This document shows positions 44,889 to 57,137 of a stretch of 64,000 nt of DNA, piece after piece (position 1 is the stretch's first letter; each line of letters starts with the position of its first letter). A program made the translations under genes and the position numbers. This DNA comes from Fennellomyces sp. T-0311. Taxonomy: Eukaryota; Mucoromycota; Mucoromycetes; Mucorales; Lichtheimiaceae. Below the pieces are notes generated by a model. The model did not search any database and was not told where the DNA came from. It saw nothing but the letters and a program-made list of their open reading frames with translations. Location of the stretch: the NCBI GenBank assembly GCA_025266875.1, contig JALLLT010000051.1, positions 62,001-126,000 on the forward strand, read 5' to 3'.

Positions 44889-45957
44889 TAGCTTATTTTG
44901 GGATACACGTCGACTCTTCGGTGGGTCATTACCGGCATTTCCACCCTTATTTTTTTCAAATAGTCCAGGTCAATCGGTGCAAGCGCAAGACTTGGCTGTA
45001 TTCCGTCTCCACATCGAGCAAGCACCGTGCCCCATGGATCGACAATCTAAAATTCGATGGACAGCGTTATCGACTCTGTCATGCAGTTTGTTTGTTTTTT
45101 TACCATAGCATTGCCGTAACTCGTCCGCTTCGCATTGTGCTGTCCAATTTGCGCCGAAGCGATAACGTACGTTTGCGTTTCGATGGCTCGTGCGCGCAAC
45201 AACGGTTCTATCCAGTCGGTGTGAGTCAGCAGCCCCCAGCTTTTTTTTATTGGAGATCCTAACCCCAATGCGACATGCCGGTTTTGACGGTAAAAGCACT
45301 CGGAAACGTTAAAATGTCGGCTCCTCGTTGCCGTTGGGCAATCGATAACTCTGCGAAACGAAGGTCGTAGCACGTCTGTTGGCCAACGTGACCCAGCGGC
45401 GTTGCAACCGGTGCAGCAATCCCATCACCGCCACTTGTCGAATCGCTCTCCATCAGTCGCGGCCCGTTCTTGATATCCACATCGAAAAGATGGAGCTTGC
45501 GGTACACCGACACAATGTTGCCGTTGGAATCGATGATCAGGTGTGAGTTGTAGATGTGTGTCGGAGAAGCACTCTAAATGCCCATACCTCTTTCGTTTGT
45601 TTTCATACCGTTTGTTTTCTTTTTCTTATTACCTTTTCGTGCACCCCTACCGAGACCCACATTCGTTTGTCGCGCGCACAATCTTGGAGATCGCGAACAA
45701 ATGTGGATTCCGTTAAGCTTGTTGTGAGCTCCAGCACTTGTTGCGTCGACTCTGCGATAAAGTCGCTTGCTTCAGGGAAGAACAGCATCTACTTTTACCA
45801 TTTAGAACCATGGAGCTTACTTTTTTTCACAACGCGAGAGCTATACCTTGGCGCCCTGAGCAGCAGCGCGTTCTACTAATTCACGACATACTGATGCGTT
45901 GCTTGCAATGGCAGCTGTCGCGCAAAACTGGGCAACTGCAGCAAATGGCCACGTCAT
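44889..45957 (-). CDS. NIT1: NIT1-type amidase (deaminated glutathione amidase, nitrilase superfamily)
   Basis: Five exons: 45957-45847, 45788-45633, about 45572-45258, a fourth to about 45107, and a last ending TAG 44889, total about 280 residues. The catalytic Glu-Lys-Cys triad is visible: [10 protein letters not shown] (Glu), [11 protein letters not shown] (Lys) and [13 protein letters not shown] (Cys). Family-diagnostic segments are [12 protein letters not shown] then [28 protein letters not shown] and the end [11 protein letters not shown]. Nit1 hydrolyses deaminated glutathione in a metabolite-repair role, in cytosol and mitochondria. Met 45957 ([11 protein letters not shown]) gives the expected N-terminus, although the frame is open further upstream. 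It is divergent from the next gene across 1.6 kb. Confidence 0.85.
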
Positions 45958-47528
45958 TATTGAAGAAAGAGAAATGAACTCAGCGTTGTTAATGCTGCCA
46001 ATGACAAGATACTGAGAAATCGGTAAGGTATCAATTTGCGCGACAAGCAACATACAAGAGGATCTCAAAATAAGAAAGGCTGGTAAACCTTCACAGCAAG
46101 GCCGTCGTTGCGATGTCTCCATGCGCATAATAATCGGTAATGCGCTCCGATGTTGACGACGTATTGATTTGTTTGATAACGCACCGGATAATGCCATGTA
46201 TTATTTACCAGTATACCAAAAGATACGCATATTCGCGGGCAATATACTCCTGGAGATGAGCAGGAACTTCTGCACTAGCTCAAGGTGCACTGTTTTTATT
46301 CTACGTTCTGCATTGGAAGTGATTCACAATATCGTTGGCTGCCTACCGGGGCTAAGCAATAAACTATAAAGTGACCTATATTGTGGGAATTTTGCTAGTG
46401 GCTGCACATGGTTTTCTCTCTATTTTGGTCAGCACATAAAAAATATTTACAGTACATTCATGGATCCTACTACGATCGGCGTCGCCTTTTAGATCATCTC
46501 GATCCAAAGAGTATTACTTTCGAAAGTGTCATGCGTTCGCCTGCACAGTCAGATGACCATATCAAATAGTAATGCATCATGCAATAGCTGTCAAGGTAAT
46601 AGTGGTTGTCAGAGTGACACTTCTGTTACGCAAACAATTCAAAAGCAATGGCACTTTTCAAGGATACATACTGGGACTATTGTGGCCCGGTGACATACGC
46701 ACCCGCATACATGACTATATTCCCTCTTCTCCTGCTTTGAACACCCTTACTGGATTTAGTGATGAACGCGTCATCTTGAGCACCCTTATTTGACATATTC
46801 CGATCATTTCCACACATCCATCGATGACCTTTACTGTGCAGCAGTACATGCCTTCTGCTTGGAAAAGACAAACTGTACAACATAGGGCCGCTGAGCAGAT
46901 ACCATGCTCGAAAATAAGCTGATCGAAAACATCTGTTACTCTGTGAGCACGATGATGTAACATTACGTATCCGCACACTACTTTAACTGCTCGTGCTGTC
47001 GCAGAGCATCGACTCCTTTGTCGCTCCTGAAGGTCGAGGCTGCTAGGTCGTGTAATGGCACGGCTCTCCGATAAGTCATGTACATGGAGTGCATTGTATG
47101 CAAGCAGTTCAACGCAAAACCATCTCCAAGATGAGCATGACGCACCTTAACGGCACAATACATGAGTCAAGGTTCAACGTGAGTTTCTGTTGGTGAAGCA
47201 AGGTGGTTGGCACATTATAAATCGCAGCCAAGTGAGGCAGCAAAATCCAGTGTAGCACACACATTCGCAAGAACCAGTAACGTATTTCTTTTAGAGCAAT
47301 GTTTACCAAGCATAAACGGACGACACTATTAATATCTGCGCTTCATGTGGGTACAGCCAATTTGCCGCCCCGAAGCACTCGATGCCTTCAGTCATGCATA
47401 AATCGTTATGCAGTACACTTGGCTCGTAATTTTTTTCCATGAGGAGACCCTACCTCTACGCATAATACGGGCGTATCGTGCATTGACGGCTAGATGGCCC
47501 GTTACTACACTACTTTTCCAATGACGTC
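45958..47528. other. Divergent intergenic region
   Basis: About 1.6 kb between two divergent gene starts. No coding sequence, tRNA or repeat was recognised. It presumably holds promoters for both genes. Confidence 0.45.
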
Positions 47529-49820
47529 ATGGTTTCACTTGGTAATGCGTGAGAGGCCCAGACGCGTCCGAGGCGGCAATACACACACTCTCTCTCTTTT
47601 TTTGCTGTTCAACTTTTTTCAGCATTTCGATTCGACACGCCACTTGAATTCAACCAATTTTGGAACTCGCTCACTAGTCAACCGGATTGTCCAGCCGTTT
47701 CTAATCATCAGCAGCCAATGTACAGCCCAGCTGCCAATCGTTTACGGGACGCCACGGCGGCCGTGAGAACACGATCACCGTTAGGGACACCTCCACTCTC
47801 AGCCTCTGAAGCTACTGGAAGCAAGCTGGCGCCGTCCCCTTCTGGAGAGACAAGCGAGCCAGGAGGGTCTCCGACAGCTGCGTCGTCGGATCAATTAAGC
47901 AATATCTTTAATGCAGTGCGGCAACAAGTGAGCATAGGCATTCTATATTTTTATTTGTGCATACATTTTCTAACACAATGCGGAACAGATACAGCGATGG
48001 GGCGAGAATGCCAAATGGAAGATTGATCTTGTACTGCTGGATAATAGCCAGAGTCGACAAGACTCGCCGTCATTCCGGCCGCAAGGTTTGCGGGTAACAA
48101 CGTCGACGGTGGGTCACCAGGGATACATGCTGCCGGTATCAAATTCAACACAGTATCCGGTAAATGATGGAAAACAATCACGAGTTGCGACCACGCGGCT
48201 CACTGACACTTTCTTTTTTTGCGGTCGCAACCTTTAGATGGACTACACCGCGCAGACGTCGGTCCCCAATGATTTGTATGCAGAGGATCTTCGACAGCAG
48301 GTTGGTTTTTACCAAATTCAAATATGCATCACATGCATGTGCATTTATTCCGTAAAACCTACAACAGTTACGCGATTCGCTGGAGCGCCAGCGCTATTTG
48401 GAGAACATTGTTCGATCACAGGCTGAGCAGATCCAATGCTCGCAGTCGTTTCCACCCGACGCGAACAAAGCCATTGAGACGATGCGGAGCATCTACATGA
48501 TGTCGGTACGTTGACTGTGGCTGACTTTGTGCCGATGCTAATGGCCCGAAAGGAAAACGAGCAAAAGCTGCGCTATCTCATCGACACGAAAATCCTTCAC
48601 AAGGACATGGAGGCCTTGTCGCGAAAACTTCGACGGGTCACATCCACCCTGCACAGCATAGAGACCATGGAGCTTCCGCCGCAGGTAAAACACTTTTTTT
48701 TATTTTTGCAAGTCTCTTGATCAGAAACCTGAATGTTTCGGGGCCATGTAAACAGGACTCCCAGCTCGCCATGGAAACCCTTTTGGAGGAAAGAAAATTA
48801 CTCAAACGCAAGCTTCATCTCGCGGAGTTGCGGCTGTCTGCGCGCGATGCAGAGCTGGAGTACTTGCATCAAGTTGTCAAATCGAATAACTCCTCACACG
48901 CTCAACAATCACAAGCCCCATCATTTTATCCTCATTACGAAACCAGCCCTTCAATACGCTCACCCAGACCCCAGCAACAGCAACAGCAGCAGCAGCAGCA
49001 GCAGCAACCACAGCAGGTCACATCGTTTGGATCATCACCCAAACGGGGCCCTCCTTATCTATTCCAACAGCAATACTCCCCAAAGATGCGCCATGATATA
49101 AAGCCTCCGCCACAACAACAGGCAAGCCCTCCCACCGCACATATGTCTGCTCTCGAAAGTCTTGGCATCGTTGCTGACCGCATGCTCAGCGACCCTGGTT
49201 TCAAGGCGCAGGGAAAGAGACCCGACGAGAAACGCAAGAACGAGAGCCCAAAGGCAGATATGAACCGGTCGAAACGATCAATTGACCTGGCCAACACATT
49301 GCTATCCATGCCAACCATCATGTTCCCATCGCGACGAGAGAATGAAGGTAAAATATATAAAAAGAGAGCGTCAGTTGCCATGTATGTATGTGTGTGTCGT
49401 ACTAAAAGCACGGGGTGCACTTGTGGCACAGACGTTACAATGGCAGAAGCCAACGCACAAAGTGTGGGACAACAGCAACCTTCTAAAAAAGCCCGCGTGG
49501 AATCGTCTTGGGAAAAAACGGAGTCGCCACCGCTCAACAAGCAAGAGCCGGATGCCAGACAGTCGCCGTCCATTGCTGCACTTCTCGACCATCCATCGCC
49601 GTCTCAGCGGCGCGTGCAGCATAACTTTTCTCCTCACGCAACGCCTCCCCTTGCGCCTGCATACAACGACTCTCGAAGCCATCCCCAACAACACAACGAC
49701 GACCGCCTGCCTCCTCCCATCCCGGGCTACCGGCCGCCCTCGCCAGCATCAACACCCAAAGGGCGGAGGCAGTCTGCACAACAAATAGGCCGCAGTAGTA
49801 GCGCGACCCACCATATTTAG
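47529..49820 (+). CDS. Coiled-coil, polyglutamine-containing protein of unknown function
   Basis: Eight exons join in phase to 600 residues: 47529-47541, 47623-47927, 47989-48159, 48238-48300, 48368-48505, 48553-48684, 48756-49347 and 49432-49820. The 13-bp first exon is predicted from a GTAATG donor and the strong TTTTTTCAG acceptor; otherwise the start is Met 47718. The N-terminus is Ser/Pro-rich. Coiled-coil helices span about residues 195-345 (LRDSLERQRYLENIVRSQAE; EERKLLKRKLHLAELRLSAR). About 12 Gln lie near 48975-49013. After that come MSALESLGIVADRMLSDPGF and a basic, Pro/Ser-rich tail with PSKKARVESS. It looks like a nuclear regulator, but no family was recognised. The intron at 49348-49431 is 84 bp, in frame and stop-free. 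Confidence 0.7.
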
Positions 49821-49936
49821 CATGACGGTTGTGACTGAATTTAACGATCTTGCACTTTTAAAGTCTACGATCACTTTTTTTTTAAACTTTACATTCTTCC
49901 TCAATAAAGCATTCACTCTAACACAACGCTGCATCT

Positions 49937-50514
49937 ATGAAAAAAAAGTACAAAACCAAGTTTCCAGTTGTAAGTCTCCACCGCGCCACCGATGCATGCG
50001 CGCGATTCTTGCCATGGGAGCCAGGGTTAATCGGATGATCAATGTTAGGCACGTATAAAGAAAATCATGCAGCTGGACGAAGATGTCGGGAAAGTGGCAC
50101 AGGCAACGCCAGTGTTAATCTGTGAGTTCATGGCCAACAAAGTTTCCGAGCTACGTGGGCGGGCTAATTTTCTTTGTGTTTGTTATAGCCAAAGCCCTTG
50201 AGCTGTTCATGCAGTCGCTTATCGACCAGGCGTGCCAGGAAACAAGACAACGCAACGCAAAGCGCTTATCGGCGGCGCATCTGTACGTTCACCCTTCTGA
50301 CACATGTGGCTGGAAAAACTGACGCGCGTCATGTAGAAAAAAGACGATCGAAACGGTAGAGCAATTCGACTTTCTGAAGGAAGTGGTTGCCAACATACCC
50401 GATCCGGTTGAGCCGGCGGCCGATGACGACAAAGACGAAGCCAAACCTGCCCGTTCCAACCGCCGCGCAAAGTCTTCATCGTCAAAGCCTCCCAAGGATC
50501 AAATGGAAATGTAA
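49937..50514 (+). CDS. BUR6: NC2 complex subunit alpha (Bur6/DRAP1), histone-fold corepressor
   Basis: Exons 49937-49969, 50049-50121, 50189-50282 and 50337-50514 give 125 residues. After a short basic leader (MKKKYKTKFPV) comes an H2A-like histone fold: ARIKKIMQLDEDVGKVAQAT, PVLISKALELFMQSLIDQAC, RNAKRLSAAHLKKTIE, QFDFLKEVVANIPDP. The tail is acidic then Lys/Ser-rich. With NC2beta (Dr1/Ncb2) this protein binds TBP on promoter DNA and blocks TFIIA/TFIIB entry, modulating transcription globally. The RIKKIMQ and QFDFL signatures are characteristic. The first exon is only 11 codons. The start lies 116 bp after the upstream gene on the same strand. Confidence 0.92.
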
Positions 50515-51125
50515 TTAGATTATCTGTAAAGCATTGTGTGTATAGCCGAACCCTCCCCTCCCATTCGTCCGCTCTCACGTCTCATATCAACCCCCCAAAC
50601 CCATCAGTCATATATTAAACACCTTCACCAGCCATTGCTGCTTCTGGCAATCTGACAACCGCCTGCATGCCGATCCGTTGCGTTTTTGCCTTGTGGAACC
50701 GCCACTCTATGCAGTCATACCACTATTCTGCTTCCTGTGTATCTGCCGTTGTATCACGTCAGCCAGCCGCCCAAACGTAGCGTTTGGCTCGGGAGCATCA
50801 GCATACGTATCTTGCTGCACCGTCACAAACAGCAGCAGAGAAAAAAAAAAGGACAAGCTCGCTCATATCGTACCGTGGTGGCTCCATTTCAAAGCCGGGA
50901 CAGCATAACCGCAACAAACATCCGTCTCTCAGGATATATCGTCTACGTCAACCATCTCCCCGCAACAGCTGACTGCTTTCATCTTCGTTTGGTTTCGTTA
51001 CTGTGAAATCGCCCACATCAGCCCGGTTGCACAAATCGAAAATGGGACGGCCTGTGTTTGGGAAGGTGTGATAATTTGTGAAACGGATCGTTTTCGAGAA
51101 TGCAAAATAATGGTACAGTTCACAA
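50515..51125. other. Convergent intergenic region
   Basis: About 600 bp between the ends of two convergent genes. It holds 3' regions only; no further feature was seen. Confidence 0.45.
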
Positions 51126-51485
51126 CTACAGAGAGTTAAGATACAAAATAATCGACGATACAAGGAGGATAGTGTTGGGGGTGGCTGATAGTGGTCTGTT
51201 GAAGTTGCCCGACGAGTAAGGATTGCTGGGCGTGGGCGTTTCTGTTGCAATCATAGTGCTCGGTAGTCCCGCAGTCGAGACATCGCTGGGTGATGGACTT
51301 GAAGTGGTGCAAGGGCCCTCGTCAGTACACTCCACATCGCCACCTTCATCCTCTGTTTATGATAAGTAAGCAAAGATCCGGGGATAAGAAGTAACACTGG
51401 TAAACGTACGCGCGATGACCGCTTGCTGGGCAAAACATGCCAAGAGTAACAGTATTACGGCAGTCGACAATTTAGTGATAACCAT
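51126..51485 (-). CDS. Small predicted GPI-anchored surface protein
   Basis: Two exons, 51485-51410 and 51352-51126, encode 100 residues. The N-terminus MVITKLSTAVILLLLACFAQ is a clear signal peptide. The mature part has two Cys (VECTDEGPC) followed by a Ser/Thr/Pro-rich stretch. The end, NTILLVSSIILYLNSL preceded by small residues (NRPLSATP), fits a GPI-attachment signal. The 57-bp intron has GTACGT and AACAG borders. Small Ser/Thr-rich GPI proteins decorate fungal walls or membranes; no specific function can be assigned. It is too short to support a family call. Confidence 0.7.
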
Positions 51486-53529
51486 GGAGAAGAAAGAAGA
51501 CTTGAACTAACTCTTGTTACTTTGTACCCTTTATTTTCTCAAGCTGTTTAACTGCAGGTACGTTATTGGATCTGTCAACGTCGCACTAAAATAGAATCTT
51601 TAATTTCCTTTTTTTTGCTTGTCGCTGATGAGCAATTGTTTTGCATGTCATTAGTAAGCTGTCTCTGCAGCGTTGAATCGTATCCATACAATTTGACCGT
51701 CTCCATCTGTTGTTAACGTCAAGATATTATGAAAGATAAACATTACGTCGCTCTGACAATTGTTCATCGAGAACCTTGGCCATCCGTCATTGGTTAGATC
51801 ACGTTTTTTTGTGTGACATTTTCCGCTGTGGTCAGCTTCAGCTACACTCCGGTACAGTGATCCGTTCACCAGGTCTTCAGGTCAATGTCTGTATCACTTT
51901 TGGACAGGTTCTCGATTTATTGAGTTGCTGTACGTGTTTGAATGGCTAACTTTCTTTCTCCGAATGCATAAGAAGGTTACTGCTGTCGATCAAATCAACG
52001 CTGATCCGTTTAAGGGATCATAATTTCACACCTTGAAGTGGTGGAGCCATTCTGCACGATCATGATGCAGAATACTATTAAGATTATTATAGTCTGTCCC
52101 CAACTTTGTACGTTCCCGTATGTAGAAAGGGATGAGAAAGGCCCATGTAGTAGTATTTTGTGACAGGGTAAGTCGTATGCACGGTGTCATTTGAGAAGAA
52201 ATTCTTTTGTGGATCGTATCGGCGCACATATAAGTGAAGCAGATGCCACATTGGTCGATTTTGGCAAGTACATGAGCAAAATGCTACCTGTGGGCATTCT
52301 ACTTACCGTCATAACCCTTCCTGGATCAGTGAGGAGAGGACAGTTCATGGTATGTATAATTATCAATACCATGCGCCGCAAGCGCTACAGTCAGTAACCA
52401 CTAATCATGAGCTAATGGAAGTACCCAAATTATGTAAATGTAATTTTGAACGGTCCCTATGCTTTATACAAAGGGTTAGATCTCATGATAAACTGTCTCA
52501 TTTCATTCACATCGGGCGTTAGGAGAAAACGTCTATGTGCATCGGTGGCTATCTACTATTAATAACGAATAGATGGTCGTATTAGTCAAAAGACAACAAG
52601 TTTGTAATGAATTTCCATGCGTGCGCAAGTAATGCAAGGATGCCTACAACCACTCTTGTGACCGAATCCGCACAAATGCAGCCTGCGAATGTGGACCCTT
52701 TGAAAATTGGCTACTCTCCGCAACAAGTAAACAGAAGAGCCTGTTCATACGTGCCACGCGTAATAATCTGCTCACATGTATTCGTGCGCACTTCAATGAA
52801 GCCTGTGATTGCACTGGCTATCTTATATTTTAGGCATATTCTTTCTGTGAATGTTTAGTCACGATCCAGAGCGATCATTCAAGTATTAATAAGCGATTAG
52901 TAAGACATACCAGGACCCAACTTTTTTGTCGTGTGTATGAGAAAAGGGCTGAGGCAAAGCATGCGTCAAGGTCTGCTGGCTAAAATGTTCGTTCCCTGTG
53001 ATAATACTCGGAAAATGGCCATACCTTAATTCGGACCCGTACCGGCTGCCCTCTCACCTCCTCCCCCCCAAAAAAAAATCTGTGATCCAAAAGTAGCAGC
53101 ATTGTACGATGAGTTTATATGCATATGCACAGGGGCAAACTTGTTCCGCGCTACACAATGCAGAATTTTTCGAATTAATGAACATGATGGCGCATCTGCA
53201 TCCACAAAATAAATTCTGAAAAGCACAAAACAGAATCTACCTCGGAATCTCCGGGTAAATTAAGCCAAAGGTAAAGGAGGTGAATTGTTCACATTGTGGT
53301 CAGTTTTCTTTTCTTCGCTGTTGGTATAAACCATTTTGTATACAGCAGTCCCACGAAAAAAATACACCATGGCGTTTTAGTCAATGGCGCCAATTAGGGT
53401 GATAGTTATATTTTTAGAAAATAAGGAGGGAAGTGTGAGTAATAGTCGTAGGTAGTAGGAAGGGAAATATAAATCTGTGCTGCGAATAAAAAGAAAAAAG
53501 AAAAGAAACATGTTGGACTAAGGTGACGT
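51486..53529. other. Intergenic region without recognised genes
   Basis: Two kilobases between the GPI-type gene and the first transporter. The small open frames look random in composition and no domain was recognised. No repeat matching other parts of the window was noticed. Confidence 0.4.
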
Positions 53530-55773
53530 TCATTTTTCGTTCTTGACATCATCAGATCCACTAGATACTGAGGCAGACTGTTGAATCTTCTCTTGGTCTT
53601 GAGTGCCAGCAGTGCTACCATCGTCAAAGTAGCGGGCCAATTCACGCTCGAGGTCAGCACCTTCAAGTTTGGGCATGGTCTTGGCCATCTTGACGGGTGA
53701 CATCTTATCTTCGTTAGCCTTTGCGAACAAGACATCCAACTCTTCCAGAGAGCGACCCTTGGTCTCAGGGTAGAAGAAGTATACCTGAGAAAAATATGGT
53801 TAGATCATAGTCCATTAACAGAAAGTATAAACTTACGATGGGGATAAACAAAAAGTTAAAGATAGCGAAAATGATGTAAATACCGTAACCAATGTTGGCA
53901 ATAGCGGGAGGAGTAATCATGACAATGACATAGTTCGAAAGCCAGTTCGAACATGTGGACAAGGCGTTGGCCTGGACTCGAGTGCGAAGAGGATTGATTT
54001 CGGCGGGATAAAGCCAAGTCATACCAAGGAAACCAATGGCAAAGAAGGTGTTAAACGTGAAAAGGGTGACAGTGGCAACGTAGCCTTCGACTTCGGGAAG
54101 CACAATGGCACCGAATTCGTCATACCAACCGGCACTCAAGCAACCACCAAGAACAGCCATGGAGGCCATCATACCTACCAGACCGACAAACATCAAGTTA
54201 CGACTAAAATGACAAATGCGTAAGCCTTTTCTCTACATATCCACATGGCCAAGTAACTTACCGGCCATAACGTTCAACGAAAAACATGGCAACAACAGCG
54301 GACAACCAGTATTCGGTACCGTTGACGGCAGCCAACAAACGAGACATGGCAGCATCGAAACCGAGAGATTCTTCGAAAAGCATAGTAGCGTAGTATCTGT
54401 TACAAAAGCGTCAAAGATTGTGGTCCCTTGAAGCAGTAAAAAAACTCCGTACGTGATCAAATTGATACCACAGAACTGTTGCATAGCTTGAGCAACGACA
54501 CCAAGCATCATACGACGGAAGTGCTGGACACTGCCATGACGCAAGAATTCGCGGTAAGAGAACTTTTCACCTTCCAAAGCCAAGGTGTGTTCGAGAATAG
54601 CCATTTCTTCGGACACCTTTTCACTTTCAACTTCTTCATCGGCCAAGCGAGCAACAACTTCACGAGCTTCAGAAGTATAGTTCTTCTTCAACAACCAACG
54701 GGGTGAATCAGGCAAGATGAAAACACCAGCAATGACAATGAACGAGAAAATAGCCTGGAATGCAATAGGGAAACGCCATCGGATACTACCCTCCAAAAAG
54801 TAGAAACCGTAATCGACCCAGTACGAAACCATGATACCGAAACCGATAAGCATGCCTTCGTTCATGATAAGGAAGCCACGATCTTCAGGTTTGGCACATT
54901 CAGATTGCCATGTTGGAATAGTACTGGTTACCATGCCGTTGCCGATACCACCAAAAATGCGGCCGAAACACAGGGTACCGTAGTCATGCGAAGAAGTTTG
55001 GACGACAGTGCCGAGCTATATATATATAGACAGTGAGTATAATCTTTGTTACAGTCTGTTAAAAGTGGTACGTACAGTGACAATAACAGTACCCCAGAAG
55101 GTAGAGCTACGACGACCCCAGGAATCACCATAAAACAAGACGAGAACAGCGCCCAAGAAGCATCCCTGAATAGAATATCAGCTTCCTGCATGAAGGCGTT
55201 TTACTTTGTGTCTGTACTTACAATTTGATAAATACTAACCATGTTCTACAGAATATTCAACAATTAGCCATCTGCACGCCTATCTCTGGGCGGTGTCAAG
55301 CATACCGATTGCAGTTCAGGAGAACCAGTACACATGCCTTCTTCTGCGCAAAGAGGGTTAGCATCTGAGTGAGGCGTAGCGGTAGGGAATTGTCTTTGGA
55401 AGTCATCGAGCTAATAAACAAGAACGTATCAGGGACAGGCGCTTTTCGAGATAATTTTCTTCAAATTACCGTCAACAAGGAACTCATAACACCTTGATCG
55501 TAACCAAACATGCTACATCACACAGAGTTAATTCCATTGTTATTGTACAGCAGTAGTTTTTTTTCAGAGGAACTCACAGGCTAGAAAGAAAAAGTATATA
55601 TTAATGAGAAATCTGTTTCTGACGCGCATTGTAGAAATAAGGACTTACAAACCACAGCCAGCAACGAAACCGATAGCCCAGTTCAGGGCACGGCCGTGCA
55701 GCTTTTGGCCATTATGAATTTTAAATTCGGGCAAGTACGAAACTTTGCGTAAAAGAGTCTTTGCGAAACCCAT
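53530..55773 (-). CDS. MFS hexose transporter, paralogue 1
   Basis: A sugar:proton symporter-type MFS protein with 12 predicted membrane helices. Exon starts and ends include 55773-55649, a proposed 3-bp exon 55578-55580, 55512-55470, and further exons to TGA or TAA near 53530. Signatures: FGYDQGVMSSLL (helix 1), GDSWGRRSS (loop 2-3), GGIGNGMVTSTIPTWQSECA, PDSPRWLLKK, QQFCGINLITYY, GRRNLMFVG and PETKGRSLEELD at the C-terminal loop. The cytoplasmic tail is acidic/Ser-rich. It is about 545 residues, normal for the family. It shares gene structure and orientation with the paralogue at 57138-59545, indicating tandem duplication. Exact substrate is not deducible; hexose uptake at the plasma membrane is likely. 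Confidence 0.88.
55578..55580 (-). other. Candidate 3-nt microexon in transporter 1
   Basis: On the minus strand the sequence ...CTTTTTCTTTCTAG-CCT-GTGAGT sits between the first exon and the C-ATG-TTT exon. Including CCT turns GCG-F-MFGYDQ into GCG-FL-MFGYDQ, matching the GFLxFGYDQGVMS motif usual in fungal sugar transporters. The paralogue has TCT in the same context. Confidence 0.55.
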
Positions 55774-57137
55774 CTTGCACAACAGGATTCCATGAAATCG
55801 AAAGGGCTGCATATTTAAATGGATTTTACCCCGTTTCCAAAAAGGGTATAGCATCGGATTGCAGAAAATATAGGTGTGACTCCAGTACCAAGCTTCCATC
55901 GCGGATTAGGGTTAAATCGCCGTGCCCGCCCAGTTCAGATAACTCAGAAGGTGGAGAAGTGGAGCATATACTCCGAAGTTGGGGGATCCTATGGTCCTTG
56001 CCTATCTGGATCCCGGTACAAGCGCATATCCTCGCCCCTATCCACGGAGCGGGTGAAACCAAAAATGGCCAAAAGGCGATGTTTGGCAACGCAATCTTGA
56101 ATTGGTTATCAACTATGTTCCAGTAATGACGTTATCCTCGAGCGATTTATATACAAAGATACATCTCACAAAGAAGTTTCCCGTTTATCCATAATCCATT
56201 ACTAACATGGAAATTATCTACCATATGGTGCTATATCTTCATTACAAAAACCCTTACGATGCAAAAAAAAGTTCCATCAAGTTCCCAAGTACGAAAATAA
56301 TGATAGTCGTCTCGTAGCGTATGTAAATGATACGAGATCTCAGACTTGATCTGATTCAGCTGCCTCACACCATCAATTTTGTGGCAATGCAACACCATTC
56401 TATAATCATTCATTTTGTTTCTTGTATCTAATTCGTTACGAATTTACGTAGACGTTGTACATGGATACCGCTGGACGTTGCTCCCCCCCCCAACATCCCG
56501 ACACATCGAAGTCAAGATTTTCTTCATGTGATACGCTACGGCAAAAAGGATTAGAAACGTAGGAAGGTCGTGAACCAAAACGAAACATGTTTCTCTAACT
56601 GTAGATAATTTGTCGCTATTTGGCAAAATGAAGACTTTTCTATTTTTTTCGGACGCCATTTTTCATTTTATGCAACCTTGCTGTCAAAAAAAGTTTGTAC
56701 ACCGTCGATCCAATTCACACTCCTTCCAACCGTCAAGAAGTGTACACATTATCAAATCAAATATGGGAACCTCTATTGCCCAAGTAGTACAAGATATGCT
56801 TATTTCATCAAATAGGGTCCCGTCAAAAAATGCTGATTTCTTTTTTCTTATTCTGTAAGTGCCATAAGCGCTAAAAATGGAATGTCTGCATTTTCTCGGT
56901 AATTTCGATTTGGCTATTACGTTATGTGTATAAACATTGGTGCCATTAGCATTAGAGTCTCACAAAAAACAAAGTCAACCTCCAAAGACACAACCTGCCG
57001 CTGACTTTTTTTCAATGTGAAATATATATTAAAATTATTGTATAAGGATAGGAGAAGCGAGTTTTAAAGGTTACTAAAAGATATAAAAGCGAAATATATA
57101 AAAACTGGAAGTAGCGCGAAGAGAGCAAACCGAACGT
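55774..57137. other. Intergenic region between transporter paralogues
   Basis: This is the upstream region of transporter 1 and downstream region of transporter 2. No gene or repeat was recognised. It presumably carries the promoter of transporter 1. Confidence 0.45.

Noticed and set aside
51486..53529. Several short frames between the GPI-type gene and transporter 1
   Set aside because: All are under 85 codons, with no signal peptide, domain or splice-consistent extension.
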